From assembly GCA_003612285.1 (NCBI GenBank), contig RAYE01000058.1, positions 1 to 33,587 of the forward strand: a stretch of DNA of 33,587 nt. The letters run 5' to 3'. The notes under the pieces were generated by a model. The model saw nothing but the letters and a program-made list of their open reading frames with translations. It was not told where the DNA came from and searched no databases. This DNA is from a bacterium D16-51. GTDB lineage: Bacteria; Bacillota; Clostridia; Lachnospirales; Lachnospiraceae. How positions within the stretch are numbered: position 1 is the first letter of the stretch; each line of letters starts with the position of its first letter. The translations under genes were made by a program, and so were the position numbers. Shown here piece by piece: positions 25,297-32,041 of this stretch.

Positions 25297-25920
25297 TCAG
25301 GCAGAAAGATAGGCTTGTGCAAGTTCCCCAATCCTGCTGCACTGCACCTGCATTCTACTATAAGCTGCTGCCTTCTGGCAAAGTGTTTCACCTTCCTCTG
25401 CCTCATCTTCTATCTCTTTATAAAGCTCTTCTTCCCCAGACGTTTTCTTTCCCTTTTCCCGCTTTTGCGGAAGCCTTGCATACTCACTTGTCCTCTTGAA
25501 ATCCCGTACCTCTTTTTCCACCATTGCAGTCATATATTCCTGCGCAGGGTCGCCTTTCATCGCTTTTAACACTTCCATCTGGATGGAAACAACCTGCTGT
25601 ACCTCTTCCTTTGACTTACAATTCTGCAGCTTTGTTTTTAAAACTTTACGCTCCGTCTCAACCCTGACTGCTATTTTATACATTTCCGGATTGTGGATAC
25701 GCAGATAATCAAGCTCCTCTGATGACAGCCGCCTGCCGGATTTCAGCTTTTGCATAATTTTCTGTTCATAATCTGCACGTGCCGGCTCATCCATCCCGCT
25801 TGTCGGGTCAACCAGCGCCTCAATTGCCTTCTTCCATGCCTCTGCTTTTGTCATCTTCCCTTCTGTTCCCTCTGTGGAATCTGCCTTCAAAGCCGCAATA
25901 TTTCCTGAAATAAACTTCAT
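25297..25920 (-). CDS. coiled-coil protein of unknown function
   Basis: I do not recognise this 207-residue protein. It is highly charged and predicted to be mainly helical, with no signal peptide or membrane helix. Residues about 60-130 (SSEELDYLRIHNPEMYKIAVRVE onwards) and 130-175, rich in Lys and Glu, look like coiled coil. GAGAGGGG precedes the ATG. A sequence matching the sigma-D/sigma-28 -10 consensus lies about 53 bp upstream, which raises the possibility of a motility-linked gene, but nothing else in the window is flagellar. It follows folA on the same strand across a 50-bp palindromic repeat. Confidence 0.8.
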   Translation of the reverse strand: MKFISGNIAALKADSTEGTEGKMTKAEAWKKAIEALVDPTSGMDEPARADYEQKIMQKLKSGRRLSSEELDYLRIHNPEMYKIAVRVETERKVLKTKLQNCKSKEEVQQVVSIQMEVLKAMKGDPAQEYMTAMVEKEVRDFKRTSEYARLPQKREKGKKTSGEEELYKEIEDEAEEGETLCQKAAAYSRMQVQCSRIGELAQAYLSA

Positions 25921-25972
25921 CTGTATTCCCCTCTCTTTTCTGATATCAAATATCCAAACTCTGTCTAGTAAG

Positions 25973-26000
25973 TTATCGGCAGAATCCCAGAATTTAGTTA
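25973..26000 (-). promoter_or_regulatory. sigma-D (sigma-28)-like promoter element
   Basis: On the minus strand GCCGATAA (25973-25980) matches the sigma-28 -10 consensus. A TAAC lies 16 bp upstream (25997-26000) and a TAAA 12 bp upstream (25993-25996); the better spaced one is a 3 of 4 match. The -10 is striking, the -35 is weak. Confidence 0.4.
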
Positions 26001-26046
26001 CTATTTACGGCCATTCTTTTTCCAGAAATCGACCGTGAATAGTAAC
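25997..26046. repeat. 50-bp palindromic repeat, dispersed type
   Basis: GTTACTATTTACGG (25997-26010) and CCGTGAATAGTAAC (26033-26046) are inverted copies with one mismatch around a 22-bp core. A further copy of the arm is found at 33385-33400. No T-run follows on either strand, so this looks like a REP-like or miniature mobile element and not a terminator. Confidence 0.7.
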
Positions 26047-26069
26047 AGAATTTATTTACAATGACGGTT

Positions 26070-26564
26070 TCAGCCATTCCTGCGTTGGTAGATGGTAAAA
26101 TAATATTCCAAATCATAATAGGTCTGTTCTTCTGAATCATGCGTCATTACCCATTCGTCGCTCTCGTCAAGGTTGGGGAAAAAAGTATCCGCCTCATATT
26201 GGTAATCTACTTTTGTAACATATACCCTGTTACAATAAGGCAGGAACTCCTGGTATACCTTCCCACCCCCAATAATATAAATCCTGTCTTCTTCATATTT
26301 TTTTAACTTTGAAAGCGCTTCCTCCATGCTGTGGACGATTAAAGCATCCCCAAATGTATAGCTTTTTTTTGACGTCAGGACAATGTTTACCCTTCCATTT
26401 AACGGCATTTTGCCAGGCAGCCCTTCCATCGTCCTGCGGCCGCCTAAAACCACATTTCCCATCGTATGTTCCCGAAACATCCTCTGGTCTGCCGGGATAC
26501 GGACAAGCAGATCCCCTTTCTTTCCAATTCCCCAATGGGAATCCGCACATACAATCATATTCAT
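26070..26564 (-). CDS. folA: dihydrofolate reductase
   Basis: The 164-residue protein is the right size and has the DHFR landmarks: MIVCADSHWGIGKKGDLL, the catalytic acid Asp26 in IPADQRMF, the NADPH-binding VVLGGRRTMEGLPG, and IYIIGGGKVYQEFLP. It reduces dihydrofolate to tetrahydrofolate for thymidylate, purine and methionine synthesis. The usual L-P-W before the catalytic region reads L-L-V, so the conserved Trp is absent, and the W of the T-W-E motif is Met. AGGAG lies nine bases before the ATG. It follows hflX by 37 bp on the same strand. No thymidylate synthase gene is in the window. Confidence 0.95.
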   Translation of the reverse strand: MNMIVCADSHWGIGKKGDLLVRIPADQRMFREHTMGNVVLGGRRTMEGLPGKMPLNGRVNIVLTSKKSYTFGDALIVHSMEEALSKLKKYEEDRIYIIGGGKVYQEFLPYCNRVYVTKVDYQYEADTFFPNLDESDEWVMTHDSEEQTYYDLEYYFTIYQRRNG

Positions 26565-26601
26565 AGGCTTTCACTCCTGCCTGCAATTTTTCTACAGTTC
26601 C

Positions 26602-27855
26602 TTATTTTGAGAAAAGATATAAATACTCCCTGTCAAGGCATGCTTTTACAAAAATCCCATCATTTTGGTATTCTTCCGAAAGAAGCTGCCCATATTTCCG
26701 AAGCTGGTTCAATTTTGCCCCTTCCCCATAGGGGAATACCATCTCCAGGATTACTTTGTTTTCCTTTAACACATCACTTATCAGCGAAAGCATTGCCTCC
26801 ACGCCATCGCCATATTTGGCTGAGATACGGACAGTCCTATCAGCACGTAGATCCTTTAATGTCATCTCCCCAGATACACTATCAATTTTATTAAAAGCTG
26901 TTACAATCGGTTTATCACCAACTTCAAGCCTCTGCAGCGTCTCATATACCGTCTGCATCTGCACATCCATATCCGGGTTGGAAGCGTCCACCACATGCAG
27001 TATCACATCTGCATACTTTGCCTCCTCCAGTGTACTGCGGAATGCCTGTACCAGGTGATGTGGCAGCTTTCGGATAAAACCTACTGTATCTGTAAAAAGC
27101 ATCTCCTCGCCATTTTCCAGTTCCAGCCTTCTTGTTGTTGGATCCAAAGTCGCAAAAAGCTTATCTTCCGACAAGACGCCTGCCCCTGTCAAATGGTTTA
27201 AAAGCGTGGACTTTCCGGCATTTGTATATCCTACGATCGCAACAACCGGAATCGGGTTTTCCTGCCGCTTTTTTCTGGTAAGCTCACGCATCTTCTGTAC
27301 CTGCTCTAATTCCCTGCGCACAAATGTAATACGTTCCTTTATCAGCCTCCTGTCCATTTCCAGCTTCTGCTCACCAGGCCCTCTAGTGCCAATGCCGCCG
27401 CCCAGGCGCGAAAGGTCAGAACGGCCGCCAGCCAGATGGGAAGAACGGTAACGGAGCTGGGCAAGCTCTACCTGCAGCTTTCCTTCGCTTGTAGACGCCC
27501 TTTTTGCAAAAATATCCAAAATCATTACCGTCCGGTCAATCACCTTAACCTCCAGCAAATCCTGCAGGTTATTATACTGCGCAGGCGTCAGTTCGTCATC
27601 ACAAACAACACAATCTGCCTGATATTTTTCCACAAGTTCTTTTACTTCCTGAATCTTCCCTTTTCCAATATACGTTTTAGAATGGAAGCTTTCCCTGTTC
27701 TGTACCACTTTAGCGACTGTCACAGCCCCGGCCGTCTGCCCAAGCTCCTCCAATTCCTCTAACGACTGCAGCGTATCTTCCATATCCGAAGTTGCAACCC
27801 CTACCAGGACAATACGCTCTTCCCTTTCTGCCGTATCATATAATAATTCATTCAA
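26602..27855 (-). CDS. hflX: ribosome-associated GTPase HflX
   Basis: The 418-residue protein has the HflX N-terminal domain, the diagnostic glycine-rich GGIGTRGPGEQKLE (153-166), and a GTPase domain with G1 GYTNAGKSTLLN (209-220), G3 DTVGFI and G4 FNKID. HflX splits stalled ribosomes under stress. I chose a TTG start at 27855 because AAAGGAGG lies seven bases upstream and the family N-terminus (NELLYDTAEREERIVLVGV) begins there; the frame is open to 27978, but this would overlap the end of the TPR gene. It is followed by folA. Confidence 0.96.
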   Translation of the reverse strand: MNELLYDTAEREERIVLVGVATSDMEDTLQSLEELEELGQTAGAVTVAKVVQNRESFHSKTYIGKGKIQEVKELVEKYQADCVVCDDELTPAQYNNLQDLLEVKVIDRTVMILDIFAKRASTSEGKLQVELAQLRYRSSHLAGGRSDLSRLGGGIGTRGPGEQKLEMDRRLIKERITFVRRELEQVQKMRELTRKKRQENPIPVVAIVGYTNAGKSTLLNHLTGAGVLSEDKLFATLDPTTRRLELENGEEMLFTDTVGFIRKLPHHLVQAFRSTLEEAKYADVILHVVDASNPDMDVQMQTVYETLQRLEVGDKPIVTAFNKIDSVSGEMTLKDLRADRTVRISAKYGDGVEAMLSLISDVLKENKVILEMVFPYGEGAKLNQLRKYGQLLSEEYQNDGIFVKACLDREYLYLFSK

Positions 27856-27877
27856 AACAGAACCTCCTTTTTGTTTT

Positions 27878-29053
27878 TTACTTAATCCGTGTCCTAATAA
27901 AAGCAAGTTCCTTTTCCATTGCCGCGTCTGCCGGATAACACCTGATATATTCCTCCGCCAAAGGCACTGCCTCCTCATAGCAATTTTGCTTTTCCAGCAA
28001 AATCACCTGTGTTTTTTTCAGCTCCTGCAACGCTGCAGTAATGCCATAAGAAATTCCTTTTGTAATCATGCTCTGCGCCTTGTCATATTCTTTTTGCTGC
28101 ATATAGACAAGCGCAAGCTGGTAATATACCTCTACATTTAATTCTTCCTTATTCTCCTTAATATATTTCTGGTAATACATGATTGCATCGTCATATTGTT
28201 CCAGCGCAGCAGAAAGGGCGCCGGAATAGTAAAGGCTTTCTTTATTGTTCCCATCGTATGCCATCTTCAGGTATTCTTTTGCCCTGTCATACTCCTGTTT
28301 ATAAAAATATGCCCTTCCAATTACCATCATGTTCTCCGCCTTATTCGGCTTAATTGCCACTAACTGGTCCAGAAGCTCATTTGCCGCATCTGTCTGGCCT
28401 GCCGCCATATACTGCTGATATAGCTTAAAATAGGCGTCATAATATGTCTTGTCTGTTTCAATTGCATCCTTATACGCCTGGGCTGCTTTATCACTTTCTC
28501 CCAGTTTTTGTTCAATCCCTGCCAAAGCCATATAGGCATCCATATATCTCTTATTTTTTTTAAGTAACTCCTGACAGGCCTCTTCCGCTTTTTTCCACTC
28601 TCCCTGCTGCCAATATGCAGACATCTTTGTATATAGGATATCGCAGTCCATATCATCCAAATACTCAATTTCCAAAGCCTTATCACAATACTCTGCGACA
28701 CTCCCATAATCTCCCAGCCCATAATCCGCAATTGCCATCCCATAACAAATCTGCTTGTTGTTTTCCTTGGAAATTTTGTTATCGGTTTCCTGTATTACCT
28801 TCTGAAATTCTTCCTTTGCCGCCTCATAACGGTTCAGCCTGCAAAGCGCCATGCCATACCCAATATAATATTCTGCCTGTTCCCCATTTTCTTTAATTGC
28901 ATCTTTAAAATAAGGCAGGGACTTCTCATATTTTCCTGCCTTCGCAAGTTCCATCCCCTTATCATACGCCCTTTTCGCTTCCCCACAGCCAGTTAATAAA
29001 ACTGCGATTCCTACGATTAACACTGCTCTCTTCCAAACATCCCTTTTCATCAT
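27878..29053 (-). CDS. tetratricopeptide repeat lipoprotein
   Basis: The 391-residue protein has a lipoprotein signal (VLIVGIAVLLTGCG, Cys at about residue 23) and then a long array of TPR units, recognisable by repeated A-x-x-x-Y-x-x-A-I patterns such as YEKSLPYFKDAIKEN and YDDAIMYYQKYIKEN. It should be anchored on the outside of the membrane and serve as a protein-binding scaffold; no partner can be named. Two adjacent ATGs (29053 and 29050) share an AAGGA site. It lies 22 bp upstream of hflX, which it probably co-expresses, and follows the blaI-like gene across a terminator. Confidence 0.9.
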   Translation of the reverse strand: MMKRDVWKRAVLIVGIAVLLTGCGEAKRAYDKGMELAKAGKYEKSLPYFKDAIKENGEQAEYYIGYGMALCRLNRYEAAKEEFQKVIQETDNKISKENNKQICYGMAIADYGLGDYGSVAEYCDKALEIEYLDDMDCDILYTKMSAYWQQGEWKKAEEACQELLKKNKRYMDAYMALAGIEQKLGESDKAAQAYKDAIETDKTYYDAYFKLYQQYMAAGQTDAANELLDQLVAIKPNKAENMMVIGRAYFYKQEYDRAKEYLKMAYDGNNKESLYYSGALSAALEQYDDAIMYYQKYIKENKEELNVEVYYQLALVYMQQKEYDKAQSMITKGISYGITAALQELKKTQVILLEKQNCYEEAVPLAEEYIRCYPADAAMEKELAFIRTRIK

Positions 29054-29074
29054 GTTTTCCTTTTCCTATCAGGC

Positions 29075-29104
29075 AAAAAAGGACACCGCTTATACACGCT
29101 GTCC
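29075..29104 (-). terminator. terminator after the BlaI-like repressor gene
   Basis: On the minus strand GGACAGCG, an 8-nt loop and CGGTGTCC (one mismatch) are followed by TTTTTT. It separates the repressor gene from the TPR lipoprotein gene 22 bp further on. Confidence 0.75.
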
Positions 29105-29130
29105 CTCCGTTGTATATCTGTGCTATTGTT

Positions 29131-29499
29131 TTATTGCATCGCTGCCTTTAATATTTCCCTTTCCTGCTGGGTAAAAGTCTGTTCATCCAAAAGTTCGCTT
29201 GCAAAAAGTTCCATGTCACCATCATCCCAAAAATGCATTTCCCTTGCAAGTTCATGGCAACGGTAATCACTTTTACTAATTAAAATACGGTAGCAAAAAT
29301 ATCTTCCATCACGGTACTGGTCTAAATATCCCTTCAAAACAAGTTTCCCTAAGAAAGTAGAAACCGTCTGTGACTTCCAGTCCTTCCCATACTTTTCATT
29401 TGCCAGCGCCAAAATATGCGCCAGTCTTGTACCATCACCCAAATCCCATACGCATTTCATTGTAATCTTTTCACTCTCTGTCAGTGCCTTAATTTCCAT
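29131..29499 (-). CDS. BlaI/MecI/CopY family transcriptional repressor
   Basis: The 122-residue protein has the winged-helix N-terminus of the penicillinase repressor family (TESEKITMKCVWDLGDGTRLAHILALANEKYGKDWKSQTVSTFLGKLVLKGYLDQYRDGRYFCY) and a short C-terminal dimerisation helix pair. In the BlaI/MecI systems such repressors are cleaved after signalling by a BlaR1 membrane protease and act on beta-lactamase genes. No BlaR1-like gene or beta-lactamase is adjacent here, so this is an orphan regulator with unknown targets. GGAGG lies about 11 bases before the ATG, a slightly long spacing. Its own promoter overlaps a palindrome that could be the operator. Confidence 0.9.
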   Translation of the reverse strand: MEIKALTESEKITMKCVWDLGDGTRLAHILALANEKYGKDWKSQTVSTFLGKLVLKGYLDQYRDGRYFCYRILISKSDYRCHELAREMHFWDDGDMELFASELLDEQTFTQQEREILKAAMQ

Positions 29500-29617
29500 T
29501 CTTAACTAGTCCTCCATTCATACAATTTGGATTATGATGTAGTTTAATCCTGTGTTATCTTCCCTGCGCACAGTACCTCTAAACAAGTAACTCCTGCTGC
29601 AAAAACTGCACACAAAA

Positions 29618-29641
29618 CTAATATCTAAAATATAATATTAG
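29618..29641. promoter_or_regulatory. candidate operator palindrome of the BlaI-like gene
   Basis: CTAATAT (29618-29624) and ATATTAG (29635-29641) form an inverted repeat just downstream of the predicted start of transcription. Its position fits self-repression by the BlaI-like protein, but it does not match the classical TACAnnTGTA core. Confidence 0.4.
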
Positions 29642-29654
29642 ATTATGTATGGTC

Positions 29655-29683
29655 ATCATAACAAAAGAGAGTGGTATTTGCAA
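29655..29683 (-). promoter_or_regulatory. promoter of the BlaI-like gene
   Basis: On the minus strand TTGCAA (29678-29683) and TATGAT (29655-29660) are 17 bp apart with an extended TGT, a strong-looking sigma-A promoter. It lies in the gap between the LytTR gene and the repressor gene. Confidence 0.7.
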
Positions 29684-29720
29684 TCAATTTCACATTTTTT
29701 TAAGAAATAACCAGCTATTT

Positions 29721-30467
29721 TTAATTAATAACTGGATTTATCTCCTCTTTTTGAAGCATTTCCTTTAAATATTCCCTATATCTCTTCACAATCAGCCCTC
29801 TTCCACTCTTACGGATGGGAATCATGCTGTCGTCAATCATAATAAAATCAGAATTCACAATTCCTGCAACATACTGCAGATTTAAAAGATAACTCTGATG
29901 GCACCGCAGAAACCTCTCATCCTGTACTTCTGCCTCCAGCACATCCAGCCGGTTATATACCTTTACATCCCCCTGCGTCGTTGTATGGATATAGACAACT
30001 TTGTTGTCTGATTCCATAAAAAGGATATCCTTAAAGGGGATAATCACTGATTTACGGTGCGATTTTACTTCAATATATTTCCGGTTTTCCTGTGGATGCT
30101 TTAACATATAGTAATCAATCACCGCACCTATCCGCCCTGGCTCATATGGTTTTAACAAATAGCCCATTGCATGGATTTCATAGGCAGCAATCGCAAAATC
30201 TTTACTGGAAGTACAGTACACAATTTCTGCATGGACGTCGGCCTGCCGTATCCTCCTGCCGGTTTCCAGGCCATCCAGCCCACTCATCATAATATCTAAA
30301 AATATCAAATCAAATGGATGGCTTTTATAATTCTCCATCAAAGTTTCCCCATTTTCAAAGACTCCAAGCTGAAAAGCAAGTCCCCGCTCCTGCATCAGGT
30401 AAGTAATAATTTTTTGCAAAAGTTCACGGTCCATCCTGCTGTCTTCACATATTGCAACTTTTATCAT
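29721..30467 (-). CDS. LytTR family response regulator
   Basis: The 248-residue protein has an N-terminal receiver domain (1-120: acidic Glu8/Asp9, phospho-acceptor Asp58 in LIFLDIMMSGLDG, Lys in LLKPYE) and a C-terminal LytTR DNA-binding domain (about 140-245, IEVKSHRKSVIIPFKDILFMES ... FLRCHQSYLLNL). This is the AgrA/ComE/VirR type of regulator, often used in quorum sensing and peptide signalling. No histidine kinase or signal-peptide gene is next to it, so it is an orphan. GGAGGAG precedes the ATG at about 10 bases. Confidence 0.94.
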   Translation of the reverse strand: MIKVAICEDSRMDRELLQKIITYLMQERGLAFQLGVFENGETLMENYKSHPFDLIFLDIMMSGLDGLETGRRIRQADVHAEIVYCTSSKDFAIAAYEIHAMGYLLKPYEPGRIGAVIDYYMLKHPQENRKYIEVKSHRKSVIIPFKDILFMESDNKVVYIHTTTQGDVKVYNRLDVLEAEVQDERFLRCHQSYLLNLQYVAGIVNSDFIMIDDSMIPIRKSGRGLIVKRYREYLKEMLQKEEINPVIN

Positions 30468-30556
30468 TTCGTATCAGCTCCTCCCACGCGCACCCTTCTG
30501 CAGGGTACAAAGAAAAGATACACAAAGCAAGGATTATTAAGTAACAATTCACCCTG

Positions 30557-30976
30557 TCAGTCTTTTAACGGTACCCCATTTCCATCCTCTGAAATACTTC
30601 CTGCCAAAATCATAATCCCTTCGACCAGCCCCCATATTTCCATTGCAACCGCAGCCAGTCCACAGGTAAGGACGCCGCCAATTAAGCAGACCAAAAGCTG
30701 GACTAAGGCACGGTTTGTCTTCCCCAGATAAAAATTATGTATCCCAAGCCCACCTAAAAAAATGCCAAGCAATCCTGCTGCCATCCTTGACTTCTGGTTT
30801 GCCGGCGACACCGGCTGGGATAAAAATACTCCACAATTAGTACATGCTGCCGCACCCGGCATCGTCGGCTGCCCGCAATTTGGGCAGTAACTTGTGCCAA
30901 CCCCGGCAGAAACTCCACATTTTACGCAGACAGCAGCATTATCTGCTATCTGATTTCCACAATTTCTACAATACAT
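30557..30976 (-). CDS. double zinc-ribbon / TM2 domain membrane protein
   Basis: The 139-residue protein begins with two zinc-ribbon units (Cys3-Cys6-Cys17-Cys20 and Cys31-Cys34-Cys45-Cys48, CxxC pairs) and continues with a TM2 domain (about 62-125) holding two membrane helices and the signature GIFLGGLGIHNFYLGKTNRALVQLL. TM2 proteins are small membrane proteins of unknown role. GGAGG lies upstream of the ATG and the promoter is clear. It lies 89 bp upstream of the LytTR gene on the same strand. Confidence 0.92.
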   Translation of the reverse strand: MYCRNCGNQIADNAAVCVKCGVSAGVGTSYCPNCGQPTMPGAAACTNCGVFLSQPVSPANQKSRMAAGLLGIFLGGLGIHNFYLGKTNRALVQLLVCLIGGVLTCGLAAVAMEIWGLVEGIMILAGSISEDGNGVPLKD

Positions 30977-31007
30977 TCAATCTATCCTCCAAACGTGCAT
31001 TTCCTAT

Positions 31008-31036
31008 ATTATAACAAAAACAGAAAATAAATGCAA
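31008..31036 (-). promoter_or_regulatory. promoter of the zinc-ribbon/TM2 gene
   Basis: On the minus strand TTGCAT (31031-31036) and a perfect TATAAT (31008-31013) are 17 bp apart with an extended TGT, 32 bp before the ATG at 30976. Confidence 0.7.
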
Positions 31037-31101
31037 TGGTACCATAAACTTCCCGGCTTCTCAGTTGTAACAGTTCAGCCTTCCATAAAATGCGAGGATT
31101 C

Positions 31102-31230
31102 TTGACATGCTTTTTGTCAAAAATATAAGTTTTACGGTGCCATTTTGCACGCATTTTGTGTAAAATGTGTACATCAACAGTGCTGAAAGCACTGCTGTGT
31201 AACTATGAAGCCGCAAGGCTGAATAGTTAC
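31102..31230 (+). ncRNA. candidate small RNA: promoter followed by four tandem hairpins
   Basis: TTGACA (31102-31107) and TATAAG (31124-31129) are 16 bp apart. Starting about 8 bp later come four perfect hairpins in a row: GTGC-CATTTT-GCAC (31137-31150), CATTTT-GTGT-AAAATG (31152-31167), CAGTGCT-GAA-AGCACTG (31178-31194) and a composite stem at 31199-31230 made of GTAACTAT, a GA/GA internal loop and AGCC-GCAA-GGCT, that is a GNRA tetraloop and a tandem G-A pair. These are RNA-like details on the plus strand. No T-run ends it. It occupies most of the gap at 30977-31289 with the TM2 promoter. A repeat family of palindromes is the alternative. Confidence 0.4.
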
Positions 31231-31289
31231 TCTCAGTTACCGTTTCTATTTCATTCGTGCTGTGCTTTCTCTGGCTGCTATGCTTTCAC

Positions 31290-31451
31290 TCATTTTCGTT
31301 CCCGAAGCATCTTTTTAATTCTTTCAGCTCCTTTTTTCGTGTCTGCAATAATTTCCTCCGGTGTCATCTGGATATGCCTCAATGAGTTATATTCCCGAAT
31401 CTTTCGAATGTCATCAACATCAAATCTTTCACCTCCTGCCGGCTCACTCAT
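31290..31451 (-). CDS. small antitoxin-like protein, partner of the PIN-domain remnant
   Basis: A 53-codon frame starts in an ATGATGATG run that overlaps the end of the upstream gene (starts at 31457, 31454 or 31451 are possible) and ends at TGA 31290-31292. The protein has FDVDDIRKIREYNS, then MTPEEIIADTKKGAERIKKML, a helical pattern like the short antitoxins that accompany PIN-type toxins of this family. The overlap with the PIN-containing gene supports the pairing. Because the toxin half looks truncated, this antitoxin may be an orphan. The call rests on pattern and context; no search was done. Confidence 0.6.
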   Translation of the reverse strand: MSEPAGGERFDVDDIRKIREYNSLRHIQMTPEEIIADTKKGAERIKKMLRERK

Positions 31452-31824
31452 CATCATCACCTTCTTCCAGCAAAACAGAGGGCGGATAAATCAGCAAATC
31501 CTTATATCCTTCAAGAGTTGTGATTACTTTTACACTCTTCACTGTCTTTACGTTGACAATATGCTTAAAATTCCACGATATAATAATATCGCATCCTGCA
31601 AGGATTGCGGCAGCTATATGCTGGCAGTCATCAAAACTTTTTTCTTTAGTATGCCAAAATCTATACAAATGCACCAGACAGACATTAGGATATTCCTGCC
31701 TGAGCTGCAAAAATGCCTGTTTGCTCCCTGTCTCAATAAGCTTTTCCAATGAGTCAATCCCGACTGCATTTAATTTTTTTGCCATTTCTTTTCCAATATT
31801 CATCATATTTGTTAATTCTGACAT
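31444..31824 (-). pseudogene. chimera: TfoX C-terminal domain fragment fused to the C-terminal half of a PIN-domain toxin
   Basis: The open frame codes for 126 residues that read as two halves. Residues 1-54 (MMNIGKEMAKKLNAVGIDSLEKL ... NVCLVHLY) match the start of a TfoX C-terminal domain, a helix-hairpin-helix-like module that normally runs on for about 30 more residues. From about 59 the text (KEKSFDDCQHIAAAILAGCDIIISWNFKHIVN, then GYKDLLIYPPSVLLE) is the C-terminal half of a PIN-domain ribonuclease toxin. The N-terminal PIN strand with the first catalytic Asp is missing, so nuclease activity is unlikely. The join lies near 31645-31662. GGAGGG precedes the ATG, and the frame is intact, so a protein may still be made. 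A small antitoxin-like gene overlaps its end. Confidence 0.6.
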
Positions 31825-31868
31825 ATGTTATCCCTCCTCTGTAAAAGACATGAAATAACACAAATTAT

Positions 31869-32024
31869 TTCCACCTGTGCGGTTGCAATTCAATAGTTTG
31901 TCTGCATGCAATTTTTTGCAATGCAGGCAAGCTGTTGGATTAGCAACCCACTTCCAAATGAGCAAAATGCGAATGCGGAAGTTAGGTTGGATACTCCTTG
32001 GAGCGTCCAACCGCACAGGTGGAA
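31869..32024. mobile_element. 156-bp element with 17-bp terminal inverted repeats (MITE-like)
   Basis: TTCCACCTGTGCGGTTG (31869-31885) and its exact complement CAACCGCACAGGTGGAA (32008-32024) bound the element. AATTATTT occurs at both borders (31863-31870 and 32023-32030), possibly a target duplication overlapping the ends. Inside are two stems: 31898-31911 with 31916-31930, and 31944-31955 with 31977-31989, so the whole can fold as a three-way junction. It has no coding capacity. It sits between the GNAT gene and the TfoX-PIN chimera. I do not recognise the family. Confidence 0.6.
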
Positions 32025-32041
32025 TTATTTTGCAACAGTTC

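Noticed and set aside
27856-27978. N-terminal extension of hflX
   Set aside because: The added residues do not belong to HflX, would overlap the end of the TPR gene, and the ribosome binding site fits TTG at 27855.
31156-31752. Plus-strand open frame of 198 codons
   Set aside because: It crosses the tandem hairpins, the antitoxin-like gene and the TfoX-PIN gene in antisense and shows no protein-like pattern or ribosome binding site.
31828-32016. Minus-strand 62-codon open frame inside the inverted-repeat element
   Set aside because: It consists of palindromic element sequence, without start signal or protein pattern.
31869-32024. Integron attC site
   Set aside because: The ends do not carry the RYYYAAC / GTTRRRY core sites, and no cassette array or integron integrase is present.
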